64,000 nt of DNA, taken from the NCBI RefSeq assembly GCF_026212465.1, contig NC_080058.1, positions 13,766,765 through 13,830,764 on the forward strand, read 5' to 3'. Position numbers and translations under genes: made by a program. Under the pieces are notes generated by a model, which was given only the letters and a program-made list of their open reading frames with translations, was not told the origin of the DNA and searched no databases. This stretch comes from Amaranthus tricolor. Its lineage: Eukaryota; Streptophyta; Magnoliopsida; Caryophyllales; Amaranthaceae. How positions within the stretch are numbered: the stretch's first letter is position 1; every line of letters starts with the position of its first letter. Positions 39,501 through 50,350 of the stretch are shown one piece after another.

Positions 39501-42500
39501 TTTCCTAGAGAGAACCGTATGAAAAAAGTTGCCCCATGACCTTGAATAACTTCCTAATTCCACTACACCACTATTAGAGAAGTTAAGGAACTTCTTTGCA
39601 ACTTCCTACTATCTTTGTAACTTCCTAATTACAATACATCACTATCAAAGAAGTTAAATGAATTCTAATTAATAAATAACTAAATCAAAGATTAAGGAGG
39701 GAAAATTAAGAGGGAATAATGGGGTAGTTATATGAGAAGTTATAAAACTTCCTTTGTGATAACCAACCACTAATCTTTCTTTTGACCTCTTCTTGGCGGA
39801 ATGAATCATGTTCTTGGATGACTTCTTCACTTCACTTGCTTCTTCGCCGAATTTTCTTTGCTTCACTGGATGTTCATGGATGACTTCTTTGCTCGATGCA
39901 CGATATGCTCACATAAATCTAAGAGTTTAAAATATCACAAACCAGCTTGGGCTAAACAAACACAACTAGAATTTAAACACACTCGACTAGGACTAAAACA
40001 CATGACTAGAATTAAATACACAAGACATAATAAGGTAAATAATACTAACTAGGACTGATTAACTAGGATCATTAAGAATGTCTTTGAAGGGTGGATTGAA
40101 AACTTGATTATTGACCGAGGATGGTGTGCCCATGCTAACATTAATGCAAATAATTGTTGAGGATGAATTTGCATTGCAAATAAGAATGAATGATAGCTTA
40201 ATATAACCACACAAAAGCTGCCCTTATATGATGTTGATGTTTTTGGATAAAACAAGTCATGATTAAAATTCCTCCCAATTTTGCTATATAGGTGGACCTT
40301 GATTTGCAACATGATTTAATGAGTTATTTTTTGGTCCGTTATAATCTAAAACCAAAGAATTATAAATCTTTGGCGCATCAAAATAATGGACATACGGTTG
40401 GGGAAATAAAATTTGGAATTATGGACTCAAATTTGATGCCCTTTATTAGTCTTTTGACATATATTATGGAAATTACCTGATACAAGAAGCATAGAGCTAA
40501 AATATAATTTCGGTCACTAATGCGGTAACGGTCGTGAGACGGATTTTACCTATTATACCATGTTTATCATAGTCATTTGAGCATTTTACTACACCAACAT
40601 CCATAATATGATGTGTTTGCTTCTAAAAATTTTAATATAGCTAAGAGATATTATATTATCATGGTCATAGCTTTGTTAATAGCAGCAAAGATCGGTGAGC
40701 GTTTTAATTGTCAATTTGTTATTAAACTTTATTTTTCTTATCGAGATATTTCATTTTTTGAATTTGATGGAACTGATGTTAGTCTTGTGTTAGAAAATAT
40801 GAATAAACCTATAATCTGGGTACCATTATCGAATCTCCCTTATATGTTTTCCCACCTGTAAGGAAAAGATACATTTGTTGTAAATTTTCTTGACATTTAT
40901 TATTTTTTTTATATAGCTACCAATCGACCTTGAAGCAACTCTTCCAAGAGTTTGAGGAGGCAAAAGATGCAAACTCTCAGCTAGCCAGTGTGACTATGCG
41001 AATAATGCAGGCTCTTCAAACCAATCTTGATGGCAAATCCAAACAATATAAAGATCCCGCGTTGACACACTTGTTTTTAATGAATAACATTCACTATATT
41101 GTAAGATCTGTTCGCAGGTATGTCATGCAAGTAGATGTTGTTTAGCCTTTTGTTTTCTCGATTGAGTTAGCTTGGGATGGTGACATTTCTAGAACATGCC
41201 ATATTAAATTTCAGATCGGAAGCTAAAGATCTTTTGGGTGATGATTGGGTGCAAAGGCATCGAAGAGTTGTTCAGCAGCATGCAAATCAATACAAACGAA
41301 TCGCATGGGCGAAGGTAGGTTCTTGCCGAGACATCTAAGAGTTTTATTTTTCATTTTCAATTTCTTTATCTCTCAATCATGCTCTTGTTCCTCTATTTTT
41401 CATGATCAATTACGACATCTTGTTCTTGGTCTGCTTATGGGTTGATAGTGTAGATGTAATTTTAAATTAATGGACATCTGATATTTCGCTCATCAGATTT
41501 TCATAGTTTTTGCCCTAGGTTTCCTGATAATTACCTACCAGTTAGGTCTCCATTGGTTGATATTTTTACCTGTCATTATTTCTCCTTAAATGCTTTACTT
41601 TCATGGTTTGCAAGTTGTACCCTCTTATTTCTATTCGGTTATTACTTCACTCTTCTGTTTTCTGTGAAAGGTGATTTTTGTGCAATTTTTCTTATTTTAC
41701 TGAAAGGTGATTCAAATAACGAAATAAAAGACAAATGGTGTGACTCTAGCTGGCAACCCATCAATTAGTTTCCCATTTTCTCATCAGTTAATTTTACCCT
41801 TAGGAATACAAGGGTACAATCTATTGCAGCTAATTTGTTTGATAGTTAAGGTTAGTTTCACCAAATGTTTGTCTTGAAACTATATTGGTAACTATTAGCA
41901 TTATGATTTTGAAGAATTTTGTTTCTGCAGGTCAATCTAATAATTTGAATACTTGATTGTATAATTTTTTTTGTGATAGAGAATAAAGATTTTGCTGTTG
42001 TGAGTTCCGACAGTAGATATTCTTTTAGGGTATTGGATTATCTGTTTAAGTTTAAAGTAGTAAGCCCCTTGGTTAGGGCCTTTAGAAGTCTCAACTCTCA
42101 AAAAGAGACAAGACTAGTGGAGGAGATATATGCCTACAATAAGGAAAAAATATTGCTAAATGGTGGGCTTTATTTTTTGGCTGTTTCGACTAATTCTATA
42201 GTGAACTAGAATGGGCCTGGATGATTTTTGAACAAGTGTTCATCATTTTTCTTATTCAGAACCCCAACATTTATGTATCACCATTTTCTAAAAATACAAA
42301 GAGTTGACAATGTAAGCTTGATTGAGCTTCTTCCGTAAATTAAAGTGGGAATTAATTTTTTTTTTTCTTCCATTGCATATGGTCTTGTTACATCTTGCAT
42401 GTGTCTTCATCAACTCTATCATGTAGTGCTACAAAACTCAATGTGAATTGTCTGCTTTTTCCCTTTAATTTGTTGAGACTTATTGCTATAGCTAGCATGA

Positions 42501-43841
42501 AATATTATTGTTCCTATGGTACTGGTAGTTTATATACTTGGACGTGAAGTGCTTCCCTAATCTTTCTACAAATTCATTCTTTTGATTTATTTGCTGGGAT
42601 TATTCGTGTTTCTCTGATAGTCGCTTCCTGTCCACTCTTTTAATAGACTGTTTTTTCTTGTTAGATTCTGCAATCACTCTCCGCACAAGGGTTAACCTCA
42701 TCAGGGGGAGGGGGAGGTAGTGGAGTTGCAGCTGATGGGGGAAATAGTAGTGGAGCATCAAGAGCGTTAATTAAAGACAGGTTGGCTTTGTATAATAAAT
42801 GCTAGCATATATTTCTTTCAGCTTTGATACATTTTTGCTGAATAGTATAGTTGTATTTACAGGTTTAAAGCTTTTAATCTGCAATTTGAAGAGCTTCATC
42901 AGAGACAATCTCAGTGGACAGTTCCTGATACAGAATTGCGCGAGTCTCTGAGACTTGCCGTTGCAGAAGTCTTGCTTCCTGCATATCGATCATTTGTCAA
43001 ACGTTTTGGGTATGTGTTCTTTTATTATCTGTTCATTCTGTGTCTTGTATTCCACAAGGTCCACCCTACATCTGTCTCCTAACCATTTATGGAGGATGCT
43101 TTTGTGGGTATTTACTTGGTAGCAGTCCTCAAGTATAACTTGAACAGAGCTTTCTCAATTCAGTGGAGATTGGAGAAGGCTTCTTTTCATGTATATTATA
43201 CCTCTGTTAATGATTTTTCCTTGGGTTTAAAACCTTTTTGGAAGACGTTCCTTGTCCTTTCACATCACTAAAAAAAAGAACTGAAGTTGAATATTACAAT
43301 TGATTTCTCGATGAATAATGTCTATTGTGGTCACATTAATCTAAACGCAATGACAACTCGAAATGGTAGTAATGTGCCTGTATAACCGCCAAGAAAAACG
43401 TTGGGAAGAGAATTGGGAGTAGTTTTAATCATGACTCGATTATATGTGCATCTCATTTTGCCAAAGATGCATTTGTTGTACTAGCCTTAGGCTCATGCCC
43501 GTACCCCTTTCTGAACTTGACTGCGATGATGTTAGTCAGTGGTGTTTTCTAAATATAGGGGTGACGTAGTTTCTTTGTCCTTATGGTATTATACTCGAGC
43601 CATTTAGTTATTCATGCACTCATGTTGGTTTCATTGTATGCTTTGATTGAATTTGTAAGTATTTTATTTGATGGGTTAAAGAGATGGAATTATCTCCCAC
43701 ACTGTTTATAACTGTGAATTCAGGGCGTTAGTCGAGGCTGGGAAGAACTCTTCGAAATACATCAGATTCACACCAGAAGATTTGGAAAGAATGTTGGGGG
43801 AGTTCTTTGAGGGTAAGACTTTAAATGAGCCTAAGAGGTAG
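24513..43841 (+). CDS. EXO70A1: Exocyst complex subunit EXO70A1, complete 12-exon gene
   Basis: EXO70 is the exocyst subunit that binds phosphoinositides and tethers secretory vesicles at the plasma membrane; the A1 type serves polarised secretion. Exons: 24513-24704, 24797-24892, 29736-29941, 32665-32904, 34329-34467, 35762-35974, 37379-37584, 40917-41117, 41215-41314, 42665-42780, 42863-43009 and 43724-43841. All introns are GT-AG, phases agree, and the total is 657 codons plus stop, close to the ~640 of the Arabidopsis protein. Signatures: SLQKSQTITDNIVSILGSF and LSALETAMRPTQ (N-terminal coiled coil), LKGPHEDLESYLEAIDHLR, KLGVEKLSKEDVQ, IGNWIHFMRIA, SPEKLFVLLDMYEIMRELHS, RLAQTAQETFGDFEEAVEKD, LTHLFLMNNIHYIVRSVRRS, SQWTVPDTELRESLRLAVAE, and the C-terminal EDLERMLGEFFEGK. 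Exon 10 has a Gly/Ser-rich linker (SSGGGGGSG). The start adds MGLLIHTVVVGGGGGAS before the conserved MDSLSSKAASMR; the inner ATG at 24564 is the alternative. Introns 2, 3, 5, 6, 7 and 9 are long and repeat-filled. Confidence 0.95.
26370..26450 (-). repeat. Fragment of a SINE-associated dispersed repeat
   Basis: GATGATTTGTTGAGCCATTT and TAGTCCATTATAGTTCAAAA match, with divergence, sequences at 36880-36975 and 40312-40400. In those copies the same block follows the SINE-like core. Here only this part is recognisable. Confidence 0.5.
26750..26876. mobile_element. Small MITE, CATAGTGCAAAA family
   Basis: A 127-bp element with inverted ends CATAGTGCAAAAAATA and TATTTATGCACTGTG. It has no coding capacity. 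It is the copy with the clearest ends in the window; longer or partial relatives lie at 33260, 38318-38536, 59454-59680 and 61120-61362. The target duplication could not be defined, so the superfamily is open. Confidence 0.6.
30540..31230 (+). repeat. GC-rich insert in EXO70A1 intron 3 bracketed by GGCTCACGGCTC
   Basis: This block is much richer in G and C than the surrounding intron. GGCTCACGGCTC-type motifs occur at its left (30560-30580) and right (31190-31220) ends. Its middle holds the rDNA chimera at 30796-31073. The left part (30600-30795) is not recognised; a long chance open frame runs across it and into the rDNA. No inverted ends or target duplication were found. Confidence 0.55.
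30796..31073 (+). pseudogene. Chimeric 25S-18S rRNA gene fragment
   Basis: Bases 30796-30883 match the late part of plant 25S rRNA (GGGCTGAATCTCAGTGGATC, GCAGCAAGGCCACTCTGCCA, ACCCCGTCGCGTATTTAAG). At 30884 the sequence switches without a gap to the early part of 18S rRNA (CGCCGGCGACGC, GCCCTATCAACTTTCGATGG, GGTGGTGACGGGTGACGGAG, AGGGAGCCTGAGAAACGGCT) and ends near GGGAGGTAGTGAT. Both parts carry point changes relative to the highly conserved rRNA, such as GCTTCATTC for GCATCATTC and AAGGCAACAGG for AAGGCAGCAGG. It is a non-functional insertion in intron 3 of EXO70A1. Family assignment is from recalled rRNA sequence, not alignment. Confidence 0.85.
33255..33330 (+). repeat. Partial copy of the CATAGTGCAAAA MITE family
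   Basis: TCATAGTGCAAAATATTGGC is followed by ACATTGTAAAGGTTTTTATT, the same order as at 59454 and 61140. The right end is not recognisable. Lies in EXO70A1 intron 4. Confidence 0.5.
34530..35730. repeat. Foldback-like element in EXO70A1 intron 5, with an inner inverted repeat
   Basis: Inner arms: TAAGGTAGCAACATACTTTTATGA with AAAACGTTTAATTGGTCGTTA (about 34740-34890) recur inverted as TAACGGCCAATTAAACGTTTT and TCATAAAAGTATGTTGCTA (about 35008-35130). Outer arms: CCCTTAACCCTTGATTGGAG near 34536 recurs inverted as CTTCAATCAAGAGTTAAGGG near 35665. The structure suggests one inverted-repeat element lying inside or beside another. No coding capacity; superfamily unknown. Confidence 0.6.
35335..35570 (+). 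repeat. Degenerate tandem duplication of about 130 bp
   Basis: AACAAGGTCAAGTTGTCAAC with CAATCAACATGTAATAATG (about 35345-35395) is echoed by AACAAGATCAAGTGGTCAAC with CAAGCAACATGTAGTGCAATG (about 35478-35535). Each is followed by a similar GGTTTGAGGTAGTTTCC or GGTTTAAGGAAGTTCTC. A run of about 13 G lies just upstream at 35185. Confidence 0.65.
36715..36975 (-). repeat. SINE-like copy, reverse orientation, in EXO70A1 intron 6
   Basis: Contains CCCAATGCCTTCATGTCGCT, ACAATCTTACCCTTGTTAGT and GAGGTTTGCGATTGACAC, the reverse of an Au-type SINE 3-prime region, then GAGTCATTTTAATGTAGTCC shared with the copies at 26.4 and 40.3 kb. Related to 38752-40410 over most of its length. The polymerase III promoter boxes were not identified. 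Confidence 0.5.
38318..38536 (-). mobile_element. MITE of the CATAGTGCAAAA family, EXO70A1 intron 7
   Basis: The left end CATAGTGCGAAAATATGG pairs with the right end CAAGGTCGCATCATAT read in reverse (ends TAGCATATG). The interior shares ATGATGCGGTTGTCGTACCG and GAAAACCTTTACGATAC with the copies at 59.5 and 61.1 kb, in inverse orientation to the latter. About 219 bp, non-coding. Confidence 0.6.
38752..40410 (-). repeat. SINE-like copy interrupted by a solo LTR
   Basis: The left part, 38752-38935, has an ACAACAACAAAAACAACAAT tail (reverse strand), CCCAATACCATTAAGTAGCT, GCAATCTTACCCATGTTAGT and TTTCCGATTGACCCTTGG. The right part, 40312-40410, resumes with GTCCGTTATAATCTAAAACC, as in the copy at 36.9 kb. 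The two halves join cleanly when 38936-40311 and one TGATT are removed. Confidence 0.6.
38936..40311 (-). mobile_element. Solo LTR, 1376 bp, EXO70A1 intron 7
   Basis: Starts TGTTGTAAG and ends TTTGCAACA, inverted termini of the TG...CA type. It is flanked by the 5-bp duplication TGATT at 38931-38935 and 40312-40316. On the minus strand GGCGTATAAATAGC (39461-39475) is a good TATA-like box, so the LTR is probably reversed relative to the gene. No internal retroelement sequence or second LTR. It sits inside a SINE-like repeat. Confidence 0.8.
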
Positions 43842-44070
43842 AGTTGAAATGTATAGAAATCTTTGTAGAAGATTTTTGGTTTCCTTGTAAATTTGTACGA
43901 GGAACTATTGAACATTCGATTTACTTGGTTTGAGTAAAAAAAGTTATAAGATGTCGAAGTGGTGTGTATCTTCCTCTACTCTCCTTGTCTGAATCAATTA
44001 GTATTTGTACTTGCAAAATATTATTTCAAATTCTTATGGAACAAAGTTTCTGCTTATTCCTTCCTTGAAA
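43842..44070 (+). other. Probable 3-prime untranslated region of EXO70A1
   Basis: T-rich sequence directly after the TAG stop, without open frames. A polyadenylation site cannot be placed exactly. The following 44070-45370 stretch shows no feature I can support. Confidence 0.45.
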
Positions 44071-45370
44071 TTACATGATTAGATCCTCTTTGCGATTAGT
44101 AATCGAATTTCTAAATATTCTTCTCTACATATTAGACAATTTTACTTTTTTTTTTTTAATATTTTCTATCAAGTTAACAAATTATTTTTTTTCTTATGCA
44201 ATAGACAAAAGTTTATCTAAGGCAAATAAAAAATATTTTATATGGGATAAATTAAAAGGTGGATAAAAATTAAAACAAGGATAAACATAAGTTATAGGAG
44301 AGCTATCAAAGGGCTTTGCTTGTGAAGCGTGCCATGTTTAGAAGTTAAAAGATATATAGAAGCAATACTCAATTAAAGTCTACATAGTGTGCTGACTAGT
44401 TATGGAATTGTTTAAACCCACTTCTTATTTGTTTGCTATCGTTTCGATTGAATTATTATTTTTTTCCTTAAATTTTTAATGGTGTTCCTTTTTAAAAAAA
44501 TTATGATTTTTCCAAATTTGTTCAAACTTAATGATTATTCAATGTAAATGCAACACATGAATTTTTATTAGTATTTTAGAGATAAATTTGAAGTGTATAG
44601 ATTCTGATTAATTATGTAAAAATAAAAAATAAAAAAAAAAAAAGAAAAAATACTACAGGGGGACAAAATGTGTGAACCTAGTTTAAAAGAAGATGTTGGG
44701 CACTAAATATAAGGTGAGAGATGTTTTATTATGGACATAATTTACTTACTACCATTGGTGACGATAATTACAAACACTCAAAGCTACCCTTTCTATTACG
44801 TTATATTATATAATGTAATAAATATATTGTGGTTCATGTTAAGTAGATGGTCAAGCAAACTGCTCCACCCTCATTTCTCAAAGTCCATCTCAATCCATCA
44901 TCCTTTTTATTTAAGATAAAAAGAACTAGATGTATCTAAGTATTTTTTTTTTATTTTTTATTTATTTTTTATTCTAATTCTAGTTAGTTACTTTATTTTA
45001 ATTGTATAATAAGTTAAACTCTACTATTTTAGTAATATTTTGCAATGGTGTTATATAGCTAAGTATGCAAATCAAGACAAACAACAACAATATCCATAGT
45101 GGTATGCAAGCATGGAAGTTGCACAATGTATATTGTGGTTATTAGACATTACATTTAAACTTAGGAATGAAGATTTCATAACTCTTAGAAGTGTCCAAGC
45201 TTCAAAATAACGAGATAAAGTCCAAACTAAACTACAACTAAAAAGAGTTGTGCAAGTACAAGTGAAAATTAAATCATGGAAGTTACGCCCAAAAGAGAGC
45301 AAAGAAAGTTACCTAAGAAGGTAGTGGAGTAGTGGATGATTTATAACTTCCCTTAGGAGGTTACTTATAC

Positions 45371-45410
<40 letters not shown>
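45371..45410. repeat. (ATT)n microsatellite
   Basis: About 40 bases of uninterrupted ATT trinucleotide repeat in the EXO70A1-SNF7 intergenic region. Confidence 0.95.
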
Positions 45411-45507
45411 TTGAAATGAGGAGAGGAAATTACTTTTTTCGTAGTTTCGTGTCTTGCTCTTTAGTGCCTGATTTCCAATATTTCTTAGTCTATGAATATG
45501 TAATACT

Positions 45508-45541
45508 CCCCCCCCCCCCCCCCCCCCCCCCCAAAAAAAAT
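45508..45541. repeat. Poly(C) tract followed by poly(A)
   Basis: About 25 C followed by eight or nine A. Homopolymer runs like this are prone to sequencing or assembly error, so the exact length is unreliable. Confidence 0.9.
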
Positions 45542-45547
45542 AAAAAT

Positions 45548-45785
45548 AAATACTCCCTTAGTTGTCTTATTCTTTTATTTGGACAATTTATCTTATTGTC
45601 CCATTTTAGGTGGTTCTCTCATTTTCTTAATATTAAAAATACCCAATATTGCATATTATTTTAGGTGGTCCCTCCAATTCTTAATATTAAAAACACTCAA
45701 TATTGCACATGAGTCTACTATTTTAGTTGGTTTCCTCATTTCTTAATATTTGTGTCCAAATCAAATGAGACAAAAAAATTAAATT
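45548..45785. mobile_element. Decayed Stowaway-like MITE
   Basis: The left end ATACTCCCTTAGTTGTCTTA with TTATTTGGACA is partly mirrored on the right by TGTCCAAATCAAATGAGACA. The CTCCCT start next to TA is typical of Stowaway (mariner-like) elements in plants, but the right terminus is eroded. The interior carries two related segments, each with CTTAATATTAAAAA. Confidence 0.4.
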
Positions 45786-46449
45786 GAAAGGAATATATAC
45801 TTAGAAAATTTTCAGATTATAAAAGTATTTCCTAAAATGGAATTTTGTTCTATCATTGTTTTTTATATTTTTCGTTGAATTGGGAGAGATTCAGAGAAAG
45901 TGCTTAGCTTAACATTATTGTTGGCGTTTTGTGTTTAAGGGTGTCCAATAATTACGTTGTGGATTCAAAGAAAGTTAGTGGTTGTGAAGTTAGAAAAAAA
46001 AAAAAAAAAAACAATCTTAGAAGTTCTTTCCTTCCACCTTCATCCGTGTTCATTAAATAGTTTCAAGTAATTTGTGTTCAAGTAATTCAATTTGTTGTTT
46101 AGAATAAATTAAACACAAATTCTTGAAAGAAGTGACTTTAATTAGACTAATTTTAGTTTTAAAAAAGAAATAATGATTAAAAAATATAAATAAAGTGCTT
46201 TCCAATTCACAACAGTTTCTATATTATATGGCTAGGACAGTTTCTATTTTTATGGCAATGATAGTTTCTATTTTCATGGCTACTCTCCTTTTTCATCAAT
46301 AACTATTCTCCTTCTTCTCCATCAAGTCATTCATGGCTAGCATCTTCTCTAATTTAATTTTCACCATTAAATTCATAAAGAAATTTTGAATTATGATTCA
46401 ATTAATAAGATTTAGATTAGGTTGAGTTTTAAAGTTTCTGCAATCGCAT

Positions 46450-47960
46450 TTACTTCGCTCATAATTTCCTCCATTTTGCAATTGTATAACAAGCATTTAA
46501 ACTAGTTGTAGTATATGTTTTTGCATATTGTACTAAACATTTGAACAAGTTATAGTGGTCATTTAAAATAGTTGTAATAGGCTATTTTGCATATTGTAGT
46601 AGGTGTTGTTTTCTAATGATATAGACATTTGGAATTGTTGAGGTAGACATTTTAAACTAGTTATAGTAGGTATTTTAAATAATTAAGTAGACATTTTTAG
46701 TTATTTAGTAGGTACATTGAAGTAGGTGTTTTTGTATATCATAGTATGTATATTTACATACTAAAGTATGTGTTTTTCATATAAAAGTAGGCATTTTAAA
46801 TAGTTAAATTAGACATTTTAAATAATCATAGTAGATGTTTTTGCATATAAAAGTAGATGTAGGCACTTTTAATAATTGAAGTAGACATTAAAACTAGTTA
46901 TTGTAGGCACTTAAACTAGTTATAGTAGGTATTTGAACTAAATATAGTAGGTGTTTTTGTTTACTACTTATAATATGAGTTTTATAGTACTCCCTTCGTT
47001 TCTCAAAGAAATTCCCACAAAGATCGTTTATGAGAATTAAGAAAAATAGAATCTTTAAGATGGTAGATACATTATTTTATTAAATAATAAATTTGATGGA
47101 AGAAAGCAGAGACCATAAATATTAATAAAATGTAAATTAAAGAAATTTCGGAAAAAAAATATGGGAACCACAACTAATAAAAAAATATTTTTAAAAGTTA
47201 ATGAGAAATATGTGAGGACCATAAACAATATATAAAAACATTAAAATAAAGTTAGTGGAAAATATATGGGGAACATGGATATTATTAAAATATTTAAATG
47301 AGGACTAGTAAAGTTACTTTTATTCAATATTTATGATATAAATAGAAAAATTCTTTAAAGGAATAACAATAGAACAATCTAAAATATCAAATGGAAACAT
47401 CTTTAAGCAACGGAGGGAGTATTATAGTAGGAGTTTTTAGTTTTATCATTTTGCACAATAATAATTAGACATTTTAACTACTTATATATAGTAGGAGTTT
47501 TAATTAGTATGAGTTTTTAATTCTTTGATTTTGCAAGATAATAAGTAGGTATTTTAACTACTTATATTAGGTGTTTTATAGTATCTTAGTACGAATTTTA
47601 AAATCCAAAAAAGATGTTTTAGTATATTAAAGATATCTTATGATAAATAAGTAGATGTTTAAAATATAATGTTGCATTGTATTGTATCATATAAATCATA
47701 AAAATATTAATTTCTGTTGGCATAAATATCTACTATGACTCATTAAAATTCCTACTTCTATTAATAAAGCCATCTACTATAAACCATTATGTACCTTGTA
47801 CATGCAAAATGTCTACTAGTGAACCATTATAATATCTACTTCTACCGATATAAACAACTACTCTGACTCATTAAAATACCTACTTCTATCGATAAAAATG
47901 TCTGTTATATTCATTACAATAGCTATTGGTATATGTAAAAATATATACTGATAAAAATGT
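46450..47960. repeat. Degenerate AGTAGGTATTT repeat array that reverses orientation
   Basis: From about 46500 to 47650 short units built around AGTAGGTATTTTAAACTAGT recur every 25-40 bases (variants TAGTAGGTGTTTT, GTAGACATTTTAAA). From about 47720 to 47950 the complementary form appears (AAAATACCTACTTCTA, ATCTACTATGAC). A Stowaway-like MITE interrupts the array at 46990-47419. Unit length is irregular, so it is not a simple satellite. No protein frame accompanies it. Confidence 0.6.
46990..47419. mobile_element. Stowaway-like MITE, 430 bp
   Basis: Left end CTCCCTTCGTTTCTCAAAGA and right end TCTTTAAGCAACGGAGGGAG are inverted repeats of the CTCCCTCCGT type. TA dinucleotides at 46988-46989 and 47420-47421 form the target duplication expected for Tc1/mariner-related MITEs. 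It is inserted in the AGTAGG repeat array. Confidence 0.85.
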
Positions 47961-48160
47961 TTACGGTTCACACCAGACCAAAATATATTACGGTTTCTGG
48001 TCTGATCTAGTCTAAAATTTTAAAACCTTAATCGGACCGAAAATTGTAAATAAAAAAAACTGGACCATACCATTTAGACTGTAGATCAGACCAAATACTT
48101 AAATTACGGTTTAGTCCAATTTGGTTTACGGTTTTGACCAAACTATGTTCCGCCCTGAAT
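47960..48160. repeat. GGTCTGGTC-rich repeat, possible hAT-derived fragment
   Basis: Alternating motifs such as CACACCAGACCAAAATATA, TTTCTGGTCTGATC and AGATCAGACCAAATAC give the block a self-complementary character. It resembles non-autonomous hAT elements with GGTTYGGT-type subterminal repeats. Ends and target duplication were not found. Confidence 0.3.
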
Positions 48161-48164
48161 TCAT

Positions 48165-50350
48165 GGACATTAAATTTACCCTTTTGCCCTTATAAGTTCA
48201 CATTTTAACCTTTATACATTAAACTTGATTTATAACCTTGTATTTAATACTTCACTATTGTTGAATATAAAAAATCACACAAATAATTTAATATTTTATT
48301 AATAATCTCAAAATAAATACTTATCACATGTAGCTACTAAATAATTATATCTTTTAAAATAAGTTCTCAAAATCAACATTTCTATTTTTTTAAAAAAAAG
48401 CAAATAAAACTTTATTCTTTCCACAAAATCAATATTCTAGATAGGCAACAAGCTAAGTAAAACTTTACTCTAAGTAAAAAAATCTATAAATTCACAAAAT
48501 CAATATTTCTCGCATATTTTGAAAGATAGGTTTACTAAAAGTATTTCTAAAACTTTTTACACTAACTTCGTTCAAAATAGTCGACTAAAAAATATTTTGT
48601 ACAAATAGCTAATTAATATCACAAAGTTACTTTTTATGATAAAATTCCATATATTCAAAAAAGCACTTTAATATTCAATAACTTAAAAAGATTTCTCAAA
48701 AATATTTTTTTAACTTGTAGTAACTTGAAATAATAAATAAAACATATATATTTTTTTCTCTATTATGGCAAATGACCCTAGTATCTATTAGGCAGTTTTC
48801 ACTCAAAGACAACTTAATTTAATTTATCATGGTAAATACTAAATTTAAATAATTAACATAATCATCAAAAAAAAGAAATTTTACATAATAGCTTACAAAT
48901 TTTACACAATTTTAAAAACAGGTTCCATTATTGTTTATTTAAAATGTAATAACAAAATTTTAAACATAACTTATACTTAAATATAACCCTCTTTCATAAT
49001 ATAACATACAACTTCAATAAACTAGTTTAAAGACTAACATGATAGTAATGATGATTCTAGTATAAAACATGCTCTAATATAACAAAATTCGTAATATAAT
49101 ACATAACTCATAAACATACTAACATTAATCTATAACAAAAATCATATTTACTTTCACTAGAACATAATAATTCACCCAACTTCCTAAACATGTTTAAAAA
49201 TTTCTAATAACATAATAACAATATTTTTAGTATAAACACACTTAATATAATCATAATTATATTTTCATTAACTTAATTCATACTTAGCATACTCAACATA
49301 TTTCATACTTTTCATATTATAATGTAAATACTTATAATGTAAAATTCTAAAAAAAAGCAAGTTAAGAATATATACAATTTTTATCACCAAAGATTAGTAA
49401 TAAATACTAATTAAAAAAGTAATAAGAATAAGATCCTCCAAAATAAATAATAAAGCTTCAAAGGTAATTACTCTAAATTTCCAAAATGATGATGCTATAT
49501 CTTATAAGCTCTTAAAATAAATAAATCCAACTTCAAAATGTGATGTTCATGGCAAGAAAAATGTTAGATTATGCTCCATCTTCTAGAATATTCTTCAACT
49601 AATTAATACTAAAAATTTACTAAGTGATATTATGAATTGAATTTAGGAGGAAAATGGAAGGAAAAAATAAGTGACCTTAAGACTTGGATTTACTTGGCTA
49701 AGAGGGGAAAGATTTGGTGGTTTTTGCTTTCAATTTTACAAATTAGGATACTAAAAATGGGCTAGTATATATCAATGGATATTTAGGGATAAAATCTTAA
49801 AGAATTTGGATTAAAAAATTAAAAATCATGAGTGCATATCTAAACTCATAACCATTTAACATAAGGGTAAGGGGAGGATTGATTTACAAATTAGGGTAGG
49901 TTTTAATTGGGTTAGATTTTAACTAGGTTAGATTTCGGATAATTAAAATTAATTTAAGTGAAAAACTAGCTTAAAAACTAATTAAAGTTAGAGATACTAG
50001 TTTTAAGCTTAGAATAATTAAATAAAAAGTTTTAAAATCATTAAAATAATTGTTAATGAAATTAGTTAAGAAATATGAATTTTAAACGCAAAGGTTTAGT
50101 AAAACTGTAAATTAATTAAATGGTTTTGAAATTTTCATAATATAAAATAATATTTAAAAAATTAAAATAATATTTAAAGATAATAAGAATTTAAAGTTTC
50201 AAATTTGGAATAATTTAAGAGATCGGGAAAGAATAAGGAATTTAATGGAATTGAAGTTAGATAAATTCAGAATTAGGAAATGAATTGGAAATTAAATTGA
50301 TTAACAATATGAATTTCAAGAATGACTGGTTGAAACAATAACATTTTAGG
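48165..50350 (-). mobile_element. Truncated reverse copy of the LTR family at 9813-13177
   Basis: Reading 49000-49350 in reverse gives AAGTATGAAATATGTTGAG, then GATTATATTAAGTGTGTTTA, GTTTAGGAAGTTG and TATGTTTATGAGTTATGTAT. These match the order and spacing of 10895-11105 in the solo LTR. Similarity extends toward 12120 of that LTR (TTATAAATCAAGTTTAATGT near 48220 reversed), where it stops, so roughly 1 kb of the LTR 3-prime end is absent. The outer limit near 50350 is approximate. No target duplication was found. Confidence 0.6.

Noticed and set aside
41973..42209. 78-residue frame in EXO70A1 intron 9
   Set aside because: No recognisable family, not joined to neighbouring exons in frame, and EXO70 continuity is complete without it.
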